DNA of 64,000 nucleotides from Geomicrobium sp. JCM 19038 (GCF_000698125.1 NZ_BAXA01000001.1:434001-498000), one strand, 5' to 3'. Positions 24,008 to 34,713 are shown, counted from the stretch's first letter. Program-made: numbers and translations. Notes: generated by a model from the sequence alone, not told the origin.

Positions 24008-24932
24008 ACTCTTCTTGAACAAATTGTTCATAGTACTCTTTATATACCGGATAAAGGTTTTGCAAACGTTCTAGATGCTTTGCAATACCGATTTTTTCAA
24101 ACCCAATGAGTGAAGGCGCTTGGTCCAAGTTCTTGCGACGGTAAAACAGCTCTTGATAATGAATGTCTGTTGTTGGCACACCGTCATCAATGAGTTGTTT
24201 TAGCTTTTTCTCGCGTTTGAAAATGATGTTCATGTATGCTTCGAGTTGCTCTTCGTATTCTTTTCTCGTAAAAACCCCTTTATGATGAAGGGTGACAAAG
24301 TGCTCTGCATTTACTGCAAGTGTTTTATCTGCCGATTCAAGCATTTCATCGATGTTTGAGTCGGCATTGTTGTACCATGGGCCAAAAGATGTAAGGTCAT
24401 AATCTCCAACAACAATAACCCCTTCATCAGGAAAGTAAGGACAGCAAAAGCTCTCACAGTGACCTGGTGTGTGGATCATTTCTACTCGTGTACCAGATAC
24501 GTTGAACGTTTCATCGTAAGGGTACACGTGCTTTTGACGGTCGATGATTTTTTCAAACCGTTTTACATCAGGCGTTTCAATCATCGCTTTAATTCCGGAA
24601 GCCCCGTAAATCGCATAATTACCGCCCGTTTTCATTAACTCTTCAATTGATACCATTTTCTTATGATCCAACCAATTCACTTTTACATTCGCATCTTTAA
24701 AGTATGGAATACCCCACGTGTGGTCGATATGAAAGTGCGTAAGTAAAATGTCTTCCACTTCATACTGTTCATTTATGTATTGGAATGCTCGTTTTCCAGC
24801 TCCAGCATCGATGAGCGTTGCTCGTTTTTGATCATCAATTACTGCAATCGTCGTTGAAAAGGGCACTCGGCTGCCTTTTTCACCTGGTATGACTTCAATT
24901 GATCCAATTTTCAACGTATTAATTGTTTCCAT
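23970..24932 (-). CDS. MBL-fold metallo-hydrolase
   Basis: The 320-residue protein contains the metallo-beta-lactamase-fold signature HFHIDH at residues 66-71, a later HTPGHC histidine, and GDYDL with the bridging aspartate. That supports a di-metal hydrolase. A long helical C-terminal extension follows (KREKKLKQLIDDG onward). The substrate cannot be inferred. It lies downstream of the kynurenine genes on the same strand with an 82-base gap, so cotranscription is possible but not shown. Confidence 0.83.
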   Translation of the reverse strand: METINTLKIGSIEVIPGEKGSRVPFSTTIAVIDDQKRATLIDAGAGKRAFQYINEQYEVEDILLTHFHIDHTWGIPYFKDANVKVNWLDHKKMVSIEELMKTGGNYAIYGASGIKAMIETPDVKRFEKIIDRQKHVYPYDETFNVSGTRVEMIHTPGHCESFCCPYFPDEGVIVVGDYDLTSFGPWYNNADSNIDEMLESADKTLAVNAEHFVTLHHKGVFTRKEYEEQLEAYMNIIFKREKKLKQLIDDGVPTTDIHYQELFYRRKNLDQAPSLIGFEKIGIAKHLERLQNLYPVYKEYYEQFVQEEFKAPEFVHYSHR

Positions 24933-25014
24933 CTCCGATGTCCCCCTGTCTAATCTCTATATCTGTATTATACTGACGAATGGAAAGGGGATCCAATGAA
25001 GAATCCCCATTGGC

Positions 25015-25863
25015 TCACAATAGTGTGCGAATTGCCCAAAGTTCTGGGAAAAAATAATGGTCAATGACTCGTTTTAAGTAACTAACTCCAGACGATCCAC
25101 CCGTTCCTTGCTTAAAACCGATAATGCGTTCGACGGTCTTCATATGACGAAAACGCCACTGTTGGAACCAGTCTTCAATATCCACGAGTTTTTCTGCTAG
25201 CTCATACAACTCCCAATGTTCATCAACATTCTCATAGACGTTTTTCCAAGCAAGTTTCACACTTTCATTGGTTTCATACGGCTTTGTGAGATCCCGTTCA
25301 AGAACCTCTTGGTCAATCGAAAAGCCTGCGTTATGAAGCGCTGCAATTGATGCATCATAAATGCTAGGCGCAGTTAATGCCTTTTGTAGTTGTTCATAAA
25401 TTGCTTCATCATGCTTATAAATTTCTAAACTGTGCTTCGTTTTATACCCGAGTGCAAATTCAATTAAGCGGTATTGATACGATTGAAACCCTGACGCCTT
25501 TCCAAGCGAATCACGAAATTCAATGTATTCAGAAGGTGTAAGTGTAGCTAACACGTCCCAGCCTTGAATAATTTGTGATTGAATCTTTGAAACACGTGCG
25601 AGCATTTTAAATGCGGATGATAACTCACCATTCGAGATTGCTGTCGTTGCGGCTTTTAGTTCATGAATAATCAACTTCATCCATAATTCACTGACTTGAT
25701 GAATCACGATAAAGAGCATCTCATCATGGTGATTAGACGGACGTTGTTGACTCGATAAAATTGAATCGAGGGATAAATAATCACTATACGTCATGTTCTC
25801 TTTGAAGTCTGTATGAATGGACGATTCGTTTTCAAATGCCTTTGGATGTTTTTTAGAATTCAT
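25015..25863 (-). CDS. kynA: Tryptophan 2,3-dioxygenase
   Basis: The 282-residue protein matches the TDO family: [21 protein letters not shown] carries the distal histidine, [16 protein letters not shown] is a substrate-pocket segment, and [24 protein letters not shown] contains the proximal heme histidine and the conserved C-terminal GTGGSSG loop. It uses heme and O2 to convert L-tryptophan to N-formylkynurenine. AAGGAGG precedes the ATG at 25863. It overlaps kynB by 11 bases and is the last gene of kynU-kynB-kynA. Confidence 0.94.
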   Translation of the reverse strand: MNSKKHPKAFENESSIHTDFKENMTYSDYLSLDSILSSQQRPSNHHDEMLFIVIHQVSELWMKLIIHELKAATTAISNGELSSAFKMLARVSKIQSQIIQGWDVLATLTPSEYIEFRDSLGKASGFQSYQYRLIEFALGYKTKHSLEIYKHDEAIYEQLQKALTAPSIYDASIAALHNAGFSIDQEVLERDLTKPYETNESVKLAWKNVYENVDEHWELYELAEKLVDIEDWFQQWRFRHMKTVERIIGFKQGTGGSSGVSYLKRVIDHYFFPELWAIRTLL

Positions 25864-26497
25864 GCGTTTCCTCCTTGATTTCGTGATTATCATGCATTAA
25901 CACTGCTCGCACAGGTGACCCATCGGCACCATGCAAGTGTAATGGTAATGCAGAAAGGAAATAGTTCCCCGACTGAACATGGTCCAACATAATGTTTTCT
26001 AAAATAAACATTCCGTGCTTATGGATTTCATGATGAATTGCCATATCTTTGCTATCCAATGCATCAACGGAAGGGACATCAACACCGATTAGCTTGACTC
26101 CTTGCATTGAGAGCTTCTGAACGGCTTCTCTTGTTAGCGTTGCAACGGCAGTTGGGAAGTGTTCAGGATTGTTCGGTGTATTTGTTTTTAGTAACACTCG
26201 ACGTGCATCGATGTTCTCAAAAGCAGAAGGGTGAATCGTTTTCTCGTTTGAAACGTCAATCACCACCGCATTGCCAATGAAAGGTTCAAGGGGAAGTTGA
26301 TCAATTGTCATCCCTTTATGATCGACATGAAATGGAGCATCTACGTGCGTTCCACTATGGAGACTTGTTTCGATTTTTCCGATATTAACGGAGCCGGTTT
26401 CTGCTTTCGTGTAGACCGTTTCATACCGAAACGGAGTATCACCTGGCCAGTGGGCGAGTGTCTTGGAAAACGGCTGACTAATGTCGATAATTTTCAA
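25853..26497 (-). CDS. kynB: Kynurenine formamidase
   Basis: The 214-residue protein begins [16 protein letters not shown] and has the zinc-binding cyclase-family motif [14 protein letters not shown], with [11 protein letters not shown] near the end. It hydrolyses N-formylkynurenine to kynurenine and formate. The start is TTG at 26497, with GGGAGGT seven bases upstream. Its first bases overlap the kynU stop (TTGA), and its end overlaps kynA, so the three are translationally coupled. Confidence 0.93.
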   Translation of the reverse strand: MKIIDISQPFSKTLAHWPGDTPFRYETVYTKAETGSVNIGKIETSLHSGTHVDAPFHVDHKGMTIDQLPLEPFIGNAVVIDVSNEKTIHPSAFENIDARRVLLKTNTPNNPEHFPTAVATLTREAVQKLSMQGVKLIGVDVPSVDALDSKDMAIHHEIHKHGMFILENIMLDHVQSGNYFLSALPLHLHGADGSPVRAVLMHDNHEIKEETHEF

Positions 26498-27767
26498 GAA
26501 ACGACCTCCCTCGTTGAGTTGAAGCGCTCATATTTACGTTCGCTCATAATTGCTTTTAACCGCTGCACGGTAATAAAAATATCTTCGTACGTATTATAAA
26601 GCGGCACCGGAGCAAGACGGATCCCATTTGGAGGACGTAAATCTGGAATGATTCCTTCAGCTTTTAATGCTTTTGCAATTCGTACGGCTTCTTCATGCTC
26701 AAGATAAAGGTGTCCGCCTCGGGACTTTGCATCCCTGGGGTTACTTATCGAGAAGTGATCGTTCGTCAATTCATGATCAATCAAGTTCATAAAGTAATCG
26801 GTCATACGCAAAGATCGTTCTCGAAGAGATGCGATGCCTACTTCATTAAACATTTCAAGGCTAGCGATCAATGGAGCTGTGCTCAAAATGTGTGGTGTTC
26901 CGATTTGAAAAGCCCCTGCATCTTCTGCAAACACTGGTTCATGATTCATATCAAATTGTTTCGTTTTGTCCGATGCAAACCAGCCGCAAGTCCAGGATTC
27001 GTTCCAAAATGCTTTTCATGAACGAACAATCCACCAGTACTTCCTGGGCCAGCATTCAAGTATTTGTAGTTACACCAAAAGGCAAAATCTACGCCCCAAT
27101 CGTGAAGCTGATGCACAGTGGCACCGATCGAATGGCATAAATCAAATCCAATAAGGATTCCCCGTTCATGCGCAGCTTTCGTTAATGCATCCATATCAAG
27201 CACTTGACCACTTCGGTAGAGAACAGAAGGTAATACGATTAGCGCAATATCATCGGTCATTGCTTGAATTAAGTCTTCTGTCGCGAGTGTCAGGCCATCT
27301 TTAGAGTTTACTTGAACGAGGTGTGTTGAAGGGTCAAGTCCTTTTAACTTTAGCTGACTTTGCAGTGCGTAAATGTCACTTGGGAAATTTAACTGATCCG
27401 CCAGAATTTTAGTACGATTATTTTTAGGTTGAAAGAAACTCGCAACAAGTTGATGTAAATTTACCGTTGTTGAACCGGTAACAATGACTTCCTCAGGTTT
27501 TGCGCCAACTAATGGGGCGGTATCGCGACCGAGTTTTTCGCTTAAATAAAACCAAGAATGATCTCCAGATGTCCACCCATCAATCGCATAGGTTTTCCAA
27601 CTTTCTAACAGTTCTAATACTTTTTGTTCAGCTGGACGAGAAAGCAGACCTAGAGAATTTCCGTCCATATATACTTTAGAATCATCAATATAGAACAAAT
27701 CGCGTTTTGATCCGACAGAATCTTGGCGATCGCGATTTTTCGCATCTTGTAACGTGAATGCTGTCAT
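26494..27767 (-). CDS. kynU: Kynureninase, frameshifted
   Basis: The N-terminal 260 residues show kynureninase features: [16 protein letters not shown], the PLP-phosphate region [20 protein letters not shown], and [11 protein letters not shown] with the PLP lysine. One G is missing in a GGG run near 26985; the frame then resumes as [19 protein letters not shown] and runs to 26494, giving about 424 residues, the normal length. It cleaves kynurenine to anthranilate and alanine. As first gene of kynUBA it completes the anthranilate branch. A single-base homopolymer loss suggests sequencing error. Confidence 0.92.
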
Positions 27768-28092
27768 AGCTACTTCATCCTTTCTTGATATTATTATCGT
27801 AGTATGATTTTAAACGGAATGCTAGAGAACATTGCAAAAAACACCAGAACTTGAGAAGTAAAGAGTATCTTAGCTAAGCTAAAGCCTTGTAAGTTAACGT
27901 GAAGACAAACTACAATTACGAGCTAAAGGTTTCTGTTCATAACATTAACGCATTATCTCGGTGATGTACCGAATTGGATACGTGTTAAATTATGGGGCTA
28001 ATTTCAGAAAATATTTAACATTTTGTAGAATGTTTTTTGGTCTTATGCGTATGATTAGATTAGGCGGTGTATATTTTTAGGGGGACGAGACC
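27768..28092. other. Intergenic region between kynU and a small gene
   Basis: This 325-base AT-rich gap must hold the kynUBA promoter on the minus strand and the promoter of the small gene at 28093. On the minus strand a TACGATAAT-like -10 lies about 20 bases before the kynU ribosome site. No riboswitch, T-box or clear operator was recognised. Confidence 0.45.
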
Positions 28093-28263
28093 ATGGCAAA
28101 GTTTTCTAAGTCAGAGATGATTTGTCTGTTGGCTGATTTGTGCGGCGTTCCAAAGAAATTTCTAGAAACTATGGATGACGAAGGGGTTCACAAGTTGTTT
28201 CATGAACGTCTAAATGTCCAGCGACCTTACACCATCGTTGAAAAACATAAGAAATCTTCCTGA
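28093..28263 (+). CDS. Small hypothetical protein (56 aa)
   Basis: An ATG with AGGGGGACG upstream opens a 56-residue frame that starts MAKFSKSEMICLLADLCG and ends in a basic KHKKSS tail. It is followed immediately by a perfect intrinsic terminator, so it is probably a real monocistronic gene. No membrane segment. No family recognised with confidence. Confidence 0.62.
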   Translation: MAKFSKSEMICLLADLCGVPKKFLETMDDEGVHKLFHERLNVQRPYTIVEKHKKSS

Positions 28264-28289
28264 CGCTTCGAACTACGAAGCGTCTTTTT
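28262..28289 (+). terminator. Terminator of the small gene
   Basis: GACGCTTCG-AACTA-CGAAGCGTC is a perfect hairpin followed by TTTTTC. It starts within the stop codon of the 56-residue frame. Confidence 0.9.
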
Positions 28290-28354
28290 CTATACGTAAA
28301 ACGATAAATCGCTTAAAATGGAGCAAGGAATTCATGGAGTAAGGATGAAGTACT

Positions 28355-30100
28355 GTGACAAATGATCAGCACCATATGGTGAAAATAGAGTTCACCGAAG
28401 AACACGAGCAAACGATGGAATTTACGAACCCTGTAGCAATCGTGTCGACAACAGAAGGTACTGAAGTTTTGACATGCCTTCAAGAAATTGAAAACTGGAC
28501 GAATAACGGCTATTATGCCGCTGGATATATAACCTATGAAGCCGGCTCATACTTAGGTAAGGAACTACCTATTAACGATCTTGTGCGTGACGAATCTGAT
28601 CCATTAATTTGGTTTGGTATTTACGATAAACCGAAGTCATACCAAAAGGCTGAAACAACTAACGAACCGTATCACGTCACGGGGTGGGAACAAGAAAGCT
28701 CGCGCGCGGTGTATACGCAAGCCATCGCGAAGGTGAAAGATCATATCTCTCTAGGGAACACGTATCAAGTGAACTACACGATGCGGTTACGTAGTCGCTT
28801 TCTTGGTTCAGCATATTCTTATTATGAAGTGCTAAAAACGAAACAACGAGCACCTTACAGTGCGTACGTTCATGATGGTAAACGCCAAATCCTCTCGTTA
28901 TCTCCTGAGCTATTCTTCAAAAAAGAGGGCACAAAACTAACGACCAAGCCGATGAAAGGAACAATTCGTCGGGGAGTGACGAAAGACGAAGATGAGCAAT
29001 TAAAGCAACAGCTACACACATCTGAAAAAGATCAAGCAGAAAATGTCATGATTGTAGATCTGCTGCGAAATGATTTAGGGCAAATTGCAGAGATTGGCTC
29101 TGTTTCTGTTGATGAATTGTTTACAGTTGAACCGTATCCAACTGTATGGCAAATGACTTCTACAATTACTGCACAAACCGATGATCAAACAACAGCAGCA
29201 AAAGTGTTACGATCTCTGTTTCCTTGTGGGTCGATTACTGGTGCCCCAAAGAAAGAAACGATGAAAATTATCGCTCAGTTAGAATCATCTACTCGCGGGA
29301 TTTATTGCGGATCAATCGGTTACTTTTCTCCAACAGGTGATGGATGCTTTAACGTGGCGATTCGAACTGCGACCGTTAACGATGACCACATTACGTACGG
29401 AATTGGTGGCGGGGTGACTTGGGACTCAACGACAGCTGGTGAATATGAAGAAGCGTTGCTAAAAGCAAAAATTGTTACTGATCACAGTTCGAATGTGGAG
29501 CTTTTAGAAAGCATCGGTGTACGAAATGGGCAGACGAGCAATATGGACCTTCACTTACAAAGGTTACATGATTCAGCAATGAAACTCGGCATAGCCTTCG
29601 ATGAACACAACATCCGCTACCAAGTCACTAAAGAAATCGAAAAGCTGCCAAGTGAGTCGCTGTATAAGCTCCGGGTTGTGTTAGGCTCAAAAATCACGGT
29701 TACGTCTCAACGTATTGAACCGATGACACAACCACAACCGGTGCAGTTTGCCTCACATCCAGTCGACTCTACCAACCCATTTTTAAAAATAAAGACGACA
29801 GCGAGGGGACTTTACGAGCAGCATAAAAATGAACATCCAGACGTATTTGATGTGCTGCTGTTTAATGAAAGAGATGAGGTTACTGAATTTACTATCGGTA
29901 ATCTGGTCATTGAACGTGATGGGATTTTGTTCACACCCCCAGTTGAATCAGGTCTTTTACCAGGAGTTTTTCGAGAGCAGCTTCTACGCGAAGGCGCAAT
30001 TTCAGAGAAAATCTTAACGAAAGAAGATGTGAAATGTGCAAATCGCATTTGGTTAATTAACAGCGTGCGAGAATGGGTTCATGTTCAATTTATAAATTGA
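28355..30100 (+). CDS. pabB: Fused aminodeoxychorismate synthase component I / 4-amino-4-deoxychorismate lyase (PabB-PabC)
   Basis: The 581-residue protein has two domains. Residues 1-380 are a chorismate-binding enzyme with TKPMKGTIRRG, ENVMIVDLLRNDLG, FPCGSITGAPKKETM and GIGGGVTWDS. Residues about 385-581 form a class IV PLP lyase domain (LHLQRLHDSAMKLG, TEFTIGNLVI, GLLPGVFRE). The fusion makes 4-aminobenzoate for folate from chorismate and PabA-derived ammonia; the PabC half releases pyruvate. The start is GTG at 28355 with AAGGATG upstream. It is not obviously part of the kyn operon and is followed by mrfA after a LexA-like box. Confidence 0.88.
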   Translation: MTNDQHHMVKIEFTEEHEQTMEFTNPVAIVSTTEGTEVLTCLQEIENWTNNGYYAAGYITYEAGSYLGKELPINDLVRDESDPLIWFGIYDKPKSYQKAETTNEPYHVTGWEQESSRAVYTQAIAKVKDHISLGNTYQVNYTMRLRSRFLGSAYSYYEVLKTKQRAPYSAYVHDGKRQILSLSPELFFKKEGTKLTTKPMKGTIRRGVTKDEDEQLKQQLHTSEKDQAENVMIVDLLRNDLGQIAEIGSVSVDELFTVEPYPTVWQMTSTITAQTDDQTTAAKVLRSLFPCGSITGAPKKETMKIIAQLESSTRGIYCGSIGYFSPTGDGCFNVAIRTATVNDDHITYGIGGGVTWDSTTAGEYEEALLKAKIVTDHSSNVELLESIGVRNGQTSNMDLHLQRLHDSAMKLGIAFDEHNIRYQVTKEIEKLPSESLYKLRVVLGSKITVTSQRIEPMTQPQPVQFASHPVDSTNPFLKIKTTARGLYEQHKNEHPDVFDVLLFNERDEVTEFTIGNLVIERDGILFTPPVESGLLPGVFREQLLREGAISEKILTKEDVKCANRIWLINSVREWVHVQFIN

Positions 30101-30103
30101 GAT

Positions 30104-30118
30104 CAAACATACGTTCTT
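30104..30118 (+). promoter_or_regulatory. LexA-like (SOS) box upstream of mrfA
   Basis: CAAACATACGTTCTT matches the Gram-positive LexA pattern GAAC-N4-GTTC with one mismatch (AAAC). The same AAACATACGTTCTT occurs ahead of parE (40289-40303). A TATACT -10 lies seven bases downstream, so a bound repressor would block the promoter. Confidence 0.55.
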
Positions 30119-30154
30119 GTATGATATACTTTGCATGAAAGGGGGCGTCGTCAG

Positions 30155-32412
30155 ATGTTTGATAAACCGAACCTCCAACAATTTATTTATGATTTAAGAC
30201 AAAACGAGCATATTGCTCATTGGCATACACTCCCGGAACGAAAAGCATATTATGCTGCAATGCCCAAATCTCTTGATCGACGCTTGCGTGATGTGTTTGT
30301 TAAGCGTGGAATTGATCAGCTTTATACGCACCAGCGTTCCGCTTACGACAATGTGTTTCTTGGAGAGAACATTGTTACGGTAACACCAACTGCATCTGGT
30401 AAAACGCTCTGTTATAACTTGCCGGTCTTACAAACGATCGCACAAGAGCCAGACGCAAGAGCGCTTTATTTATTTCCAACAAAAGCTTTGGCCCAAGACC
30501 AAAAAAGTGAACTGGCAGAGTGGATTGAAGCATCAGGATTGGATGTAAATAGCTACACGTATGATGGGGATACCGCCCCTGCCATTCGGCAAAAAATTCG
30601 ACAAGCAGGACACGTTGTCATGACAAATCCGGATATGTTGCATTCTTCAATTTTGCCTCATCATACGAAGTGGGTATCCCTGTTTGAAAAGCTACGATAC
30701 ATCGTAATCGACGAATTGCACATGTACCGCGGTGTGTTTGGTAGCCATGTTGCAAATGTGATTCGGCGATTAGTCCGCTTGGCTCGGTATTACGGAAGCG
30801 AACCACAGTTCATTTGCACATCGGCAACAATTCGTAACCCTAAAGAACTGGCAGAACAGTTAACGGAACAGTCCTTTTCACTTATCAATAACAATGGTGC
30901 GCCTAGCGGGAAGAAGCACCTTGCTTTTTATAATCCCCCTGTTGTAAATCCATCATTAAACATCCGTCAAAGTGCATCCAAAGAAGTGCGAACGATTGCA
31001 AGGCAAGTGCTTGAAGCGAATGCGCAATTGATCGTTTTTGCAAAAGTCGTGTACGTGTTGAAGTGATTTACAGTGATTTGCAATCAATGATGAACAAGGA
31101 GTATGGTCCAGCTTCAATTCGAGCTTATCGGGGTGGCTATTTGCCGAGTGAACGTCGTGCCATTGAAAAAGGCTTGCGAAACGGAGAGGTGCGCGGAGTC
31201 GTTAGTACAAATGCGTTAGAGTTAGGGATGGACATTGGCCAACTGCAAGTGTGTGTTCTAACAGGTTATCCAGGCTCCATCTCAAGTTTATGGCAACAAG
31301 CTGGACGAGCAGGGCGAAGACAAGATGAATCACTCGTTATTTTAGTCGCAGGTTCTGCACCGATGGATCAATATGTGATGAATGACCCAGATTACGTGCT
31401 CCGTAGTGAAGCAGAAGAAGCACGAATTGAACCGAACAATGTGATGATTCTAATGGATCACGCGAAATGTGCAGCTTATGAATTGCCATTTAACGTGACG
31501 GATACGTTTGGTGAAATCGATATTAATGATATTATGGGGTATTTATCAGATCAGCAGATCGTGCATTTGCGAAAAGACAAATGGTATTGGATGAGTCAAG
31601 CATTTCCTGCTCACAACATTAGTCTGCGTTCAGCATCGCAAGAAAACGTCGTAATTATTGACCAATCTGAGACGGCAAAAACGAGAGTAATTGGAGAAAT
31701 GGACCGGTTTAGTGCGATGACGTTACTTCATGAAGAGGCGATTTACTTACATCAAGGGCAACAGTTCCAAGTCGAACAATTGGATTGGGAAGAGAAGAAA
31801 GCTTACGTTAAAGCTGTCGACGTGGAATATTTTACCGACGCGAACTTAAACGTGAAGTTGTTCGTCATTGAAGCAGATCATACAGCGGATGAGAAGAAGT
31901 ATAGTGCTTCGTTTGGGGATGTGGCAGTTACAATTATGCCGTCAATCTTCAAAAAGATGAAGCTGTCAACATATGAAAATATCGGATCAGGTCCAATTCA
32001 TTTGCCTCAAGAAGAGCTTCATACGGCTGGAATGTGGCTTGATTTTGAAGAGGCGGACCTGTTATTTTACGGGCGCAATCGTTTTGAGAAAATGCTCGTT
32101 TCACTTAGTCATTTAATGCACCATATCGGTGCTGTTATGACGATGAGTGATCGCAATGACTTGCACACAGCTGTGCAAATTAAAGCCGATCACTCGGAGA
32201 AATCTGCAATCTTTTTATATGATCATTATCCAGGTGGAATTGGACTTGCCGAAAAGCTGTATGGTCGTAAAGCTGAACTGCTAGAGCGTTCACAGCAAAT
32301 GATGGCGCAGTGTCCATGCGAAGATGGATGCCCATCTTGTATTGGTGAAGGTTCAGAAGAAGGTTTGAAACAAGATGTGATGCGATGGGTTCAATCGCTT
32401 TTGGGTCGGTGA
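30155..32412 (+). CDS. mrfA: ATP-dependent helicase MrfA (YprA family), frameshifted
   Basis: The N-terminal frame has helicase motifs PTASGKT (Walker A) and VIDELHMYRG, with TSATIRN. A base is missing near 31050, after which the frame continues as VIYSDLQSMM through NALELGMDIG and QQAGRAGRRQ. A DUF1998-type C-terminal region ends in the four-cysteine cluster CPCEDGCPSC. The rebuilt length is about 752 residues, like B. subtilis YprA. MrfA works with the MrfB exonuclease to excise mitomycin-type DNA adducts. GGGGGCG precedes the ATG at 30155. mrfB starts five bases after its stop. Confidence 0.92.
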
Positions 32413-32417
32413 TCGAG

Positions 32418-33652
32418 ATGGACTTTAAGAAGAAACTAAAGCGAATGCAGCCTCACCTTGAGACGCGTGAGGTGATGGATGTTCCGGTAAAAACGGAAGA
32501 ACCAACCTCTGATTTCACGCAAACAAAAGCATGGGAAGCATTCGATAGCAAAGTCGTTCATTTAGACGAAGGCATCATTGTCCATCGAACGAGACGATAC
32601 AAATTGAACGATGTATTCAAACAACACGGTGCGTTACAACAAACATTCGATCAATGGCGTTTAAAAGGAGCCGATATTCATCCGCTCGCTCCTAATGAAA
32701 CGACTCGTCCAACGGATTTATTGTTTTTCGATACGGAAACGACGGGGCTTAGCCACGGGGCTGGGAATATGATTTTCATGATTGGGACTGGAAGAATCGT
32801 CGATCAAGAAGTGATTGTTGATCAATATTTCTTGCCAGGCCCTGAACATGAGCTTGCGTTTTACACGTACTTTTTACAACAAGTACACAACCTTGATGCG
32901 CTCGTCACATACAATGGAAAAGCATTTGATTGGCCACAAGTGAAGACGAGGCATACTCTTTTGCGTGAACAGTTGCCAAAACTTCCGGAGTTTGGCCACT
33001 TTGATTTGTTGCATGCCGCAAGAAGGTTATTCAAACACGATTTAGAGTCTTGTCGTTTATCACAAGTCGAACAAGACATCTTGAATTTAGAGCGTACAGA
33101 AGATACACCTGGTTATCTCGCTCCAATGCTTTATCAAGATTATATGACGGAAAATGATCCCGATTATGTAAAAGGAGTATTCGAACACAACGAGCAAGAC
33201 ATTGTTTCGTTATTTCAACTGTACGTGGAATTATCTGATCGGGTGCTATCAGGTGGGTTTTCAAACGGTGAGCGGTATGAAGTTGCTCGTTGGTGGAAGC
33301 ATTTAGGTTATGTGGATGAGGCCATTCATAGATTTCGTGAAATAACAAATGAGACGAATGAGTTTTATCGTTTATCGCTGTTTGAACTCGCGTCACTTCT
33401 AAAGAAAACTGGAAACGCTACAGAAAGCCACTCTTTATTTCTTCAGCTACTCGAAAGTAATGAGGCAACGTGCATACAGAAGCAGCAGAAGCCGTTGTGA
33501 TTTACTATGAGCACGAGTTACGTAATTATCATAAAGCGCTTGCTCTTTGTGAACGTGTGATGCATGTGAACACGCTAAACGATCGTGAACGAGAAAAGTG
33601 GTCGTATCGTTCAGAGCGCTTAATTCGGAAAATAGGAAATGCTAGCGACTAA
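32418..33652 (+). CDS. mrfB: Exonuclease MrfB (YprB family), frameshifted
   Basis: The protein contains a DnaQ-like 3'-5' exonuclease core: FFDTETTGLSHGAG (first acidic pair), VTYNGKAFDWPQVKTR, and HNEQDIVSL (late acidic motif). TPR-like helices follow. A base is missing near 33465 and the frame resumes as HTEAAEAVVIYYEHELRNYHKAL to 33652, giving about 411 residues, as in YprB. It is the nuclease partner of MrfA in repair of mitomycin damage. The ATG at 32418 follows the mrfA stop by five bases. Confidence 0.9.
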
Positions 33653-33774
33653 TTATTTCCCGGGGAAGCGCAAAATCCGCCATTTTCCTACGTTTCTGCT
33701 ACGTAAATTCGACATGGATTTGCCCAATCCTACTAAAATAGGTACTTGCACGATATCGCTCGCCTCCTCTTTTA

Positions 33775-33783
33775 CATATTGTA
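33775..33783 (+). promoter_or_regulatory. Sigma-K-like -10 element of cotD
   Basis: CATATTGTA fits the sigma-K -10 consensus CATANNNTA exactly. No matching AC-type -35 is seen at 16-17 bases, so the assignment is tentative. It would suit mother-cell expression of a coat gene. Confidence 0.4.
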
Positions 33784-33814
33784 ATAGTGAACTTACAATC
33801 AAGGAGGAGTTAAC

Positions 33815-34189
33815 ATGAGACATCATCACAAAGGGTGTGGCCATCACCACCACATGCAAAATCATGGCTGTAACGGAAATGGAAACCAACCAATCGTTTT
33901 ACCTGCGGTTGTTCACCCTTCAAAAAACAGCACGTCATTTAGTGACCAAGAGTATATTATTCCAGAGGTACACCCATCGCACCACACGCACGTGCACAAA
34001 GACGTATACAAGCACGTTCATAGCCACCCTCATACAACAGATAACGTTTATGAGTGTGAAACAGAGCAATTCGACTGTGGACCTGGAAACGGTGCATTTG
34101 GCGGACAGATGATGAACGACAACGGTTTCGGCGGATACGGTGGTCATCATGGGAAGCATGGAAAAGGCTGCGGCCATCGCCCTTGGTAA
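33815..34189 (+). CDS. cotD: Spore coat protein, CotD family
   Basis: The 124-residue protein has the CotD pattern: a His/Cys-rich N-terminus (HHHKGCGHHHH), the core PAVVHPSKNSTSFSDQEYIIPEVHPSHHTHVHKD and KHVHSHPHTTDNV repeats of His-Pro and His-x-His, and a Gly/His-rich tail. CotD is an inner coat protein made in the mother cell. AAGGAGG precedes the ATG. Its position between mrfB and gpsB is the same as in B. subtilis, which supports orthology. A strong terminator follows. Confidence 0.9.
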   Translation: MRHHHKGCGHHHHMQNHGCNGNGNQPIVLPAVVHPSKNSTSFSDQEYIIPEVHPSHHTHVHKDVYKHVHSHPHTTDNVYECETEQFDCGPGNGAFGGQMMNDNGFGGYGGHHGKHGKGCGHRPW

Positions 34190-34223
34190 TGGCTAGCTGT
34201 CTGTAAGGACAACCATCTAGGCG

Positions 34224-34256
34224 AAAGTACCGACACATCAGTGTCGGTACTTTTTT
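34224..34256 (+). terminator. Terminator of cotD
   Basis: AAAGTACCGACAC-ATCA-GTGTCGGTACTTTTTT is a perfect hairpin with a T-run, 35 bases after the cotD stop. Confidence 0.92.
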
Positions 34257-34359
34257 AGGTAGATGGAGGTGAATCTCACGCTTGAAATTGACTTTTCCAC
34301 AACGATCTGAAAAAATATTGCTATACGATGGAAGAGATTACGAGTATGAGGTGAAGCCG

Positions 34360-34713
34360 ATGTCAGTAAATGCACAGTTAAATGCAAAGAAGATTCTTGA
34401 CAAAGAATTTAAGACGAGCATGAAAGGCTACAATAAAGAAGAGGTTGACCAGTTCCTCGATTTTGTTATTCAGGATTATGAATTGTTTCAAGAGCACGTG
34501 ACAAAGCTTGAGAAAGAGATTGAGCAGCTTAAGAAGATGCAATCAACGCCGCAAGTTCAACGTCAACGAAGCGCTGCTTCGCAGCAACCTGAACGTGCTC
34601 AAACGCCTGTAGAGACACATTCAGCTACTCAAGTAGGTACGACCAATTACGATATCCTCAAAAGACTATCAAACCTTGAAAAAGAAGTGTTTGGGAAGAA
34701 GCTAAGTGAGTAA
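34360..34713 (+). CDS. gpsB: Cell-cycle protein GpsB
   Basis: The 117-residue protein has the DivIVA/GpsB N-terminal domain ([30 protein letters not shown]), a coiled coil, a variable Gln/Pro-rich linker, and the GpsB C-terminal trimerisation motif [17 protein letters not shown]. GpsB coordinates penicillin-binding proteins between septal and lateral wall growth. I start at the ATG at 34360, which has GAGGTGAAG upstream. The same frame is open back to a TTG at 34282 that also has a strong GGAGGTGA, so a 26-residue longer form is possible. An extended -10 (TGCTATAC) before 34360 argues for the shorter one. Confidence 0.9.
   Translation: MSVNAQLNAKKILDKEFKTSMKGYNKEEVDQFLDFVIQDYELFQEHVTKLEKEIEQLKKMQSTPQVQRQRSAASQQPERAQTPVETHSATQVGTTNYDILKRLSNLEKEVFGKKLSE

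Noticed and set aside
24960-25014. Overlapping inverted repeats between kynA and the MBL gene (CCAATG/CATTGG and GGGGAT/ATCCCC) as a terminator
   Set aside because: The stems compete, and only a short T-run follows, so I could not support a clear terminator or attenuator.
30155-33652. A phage-defence helicase-nuclease system
   Set aside because: The helicase and exonuclease match the MrfA/MrfB pair by length, motifs and gene order with cotD and gpsB, so they are housekeeping repair genes.
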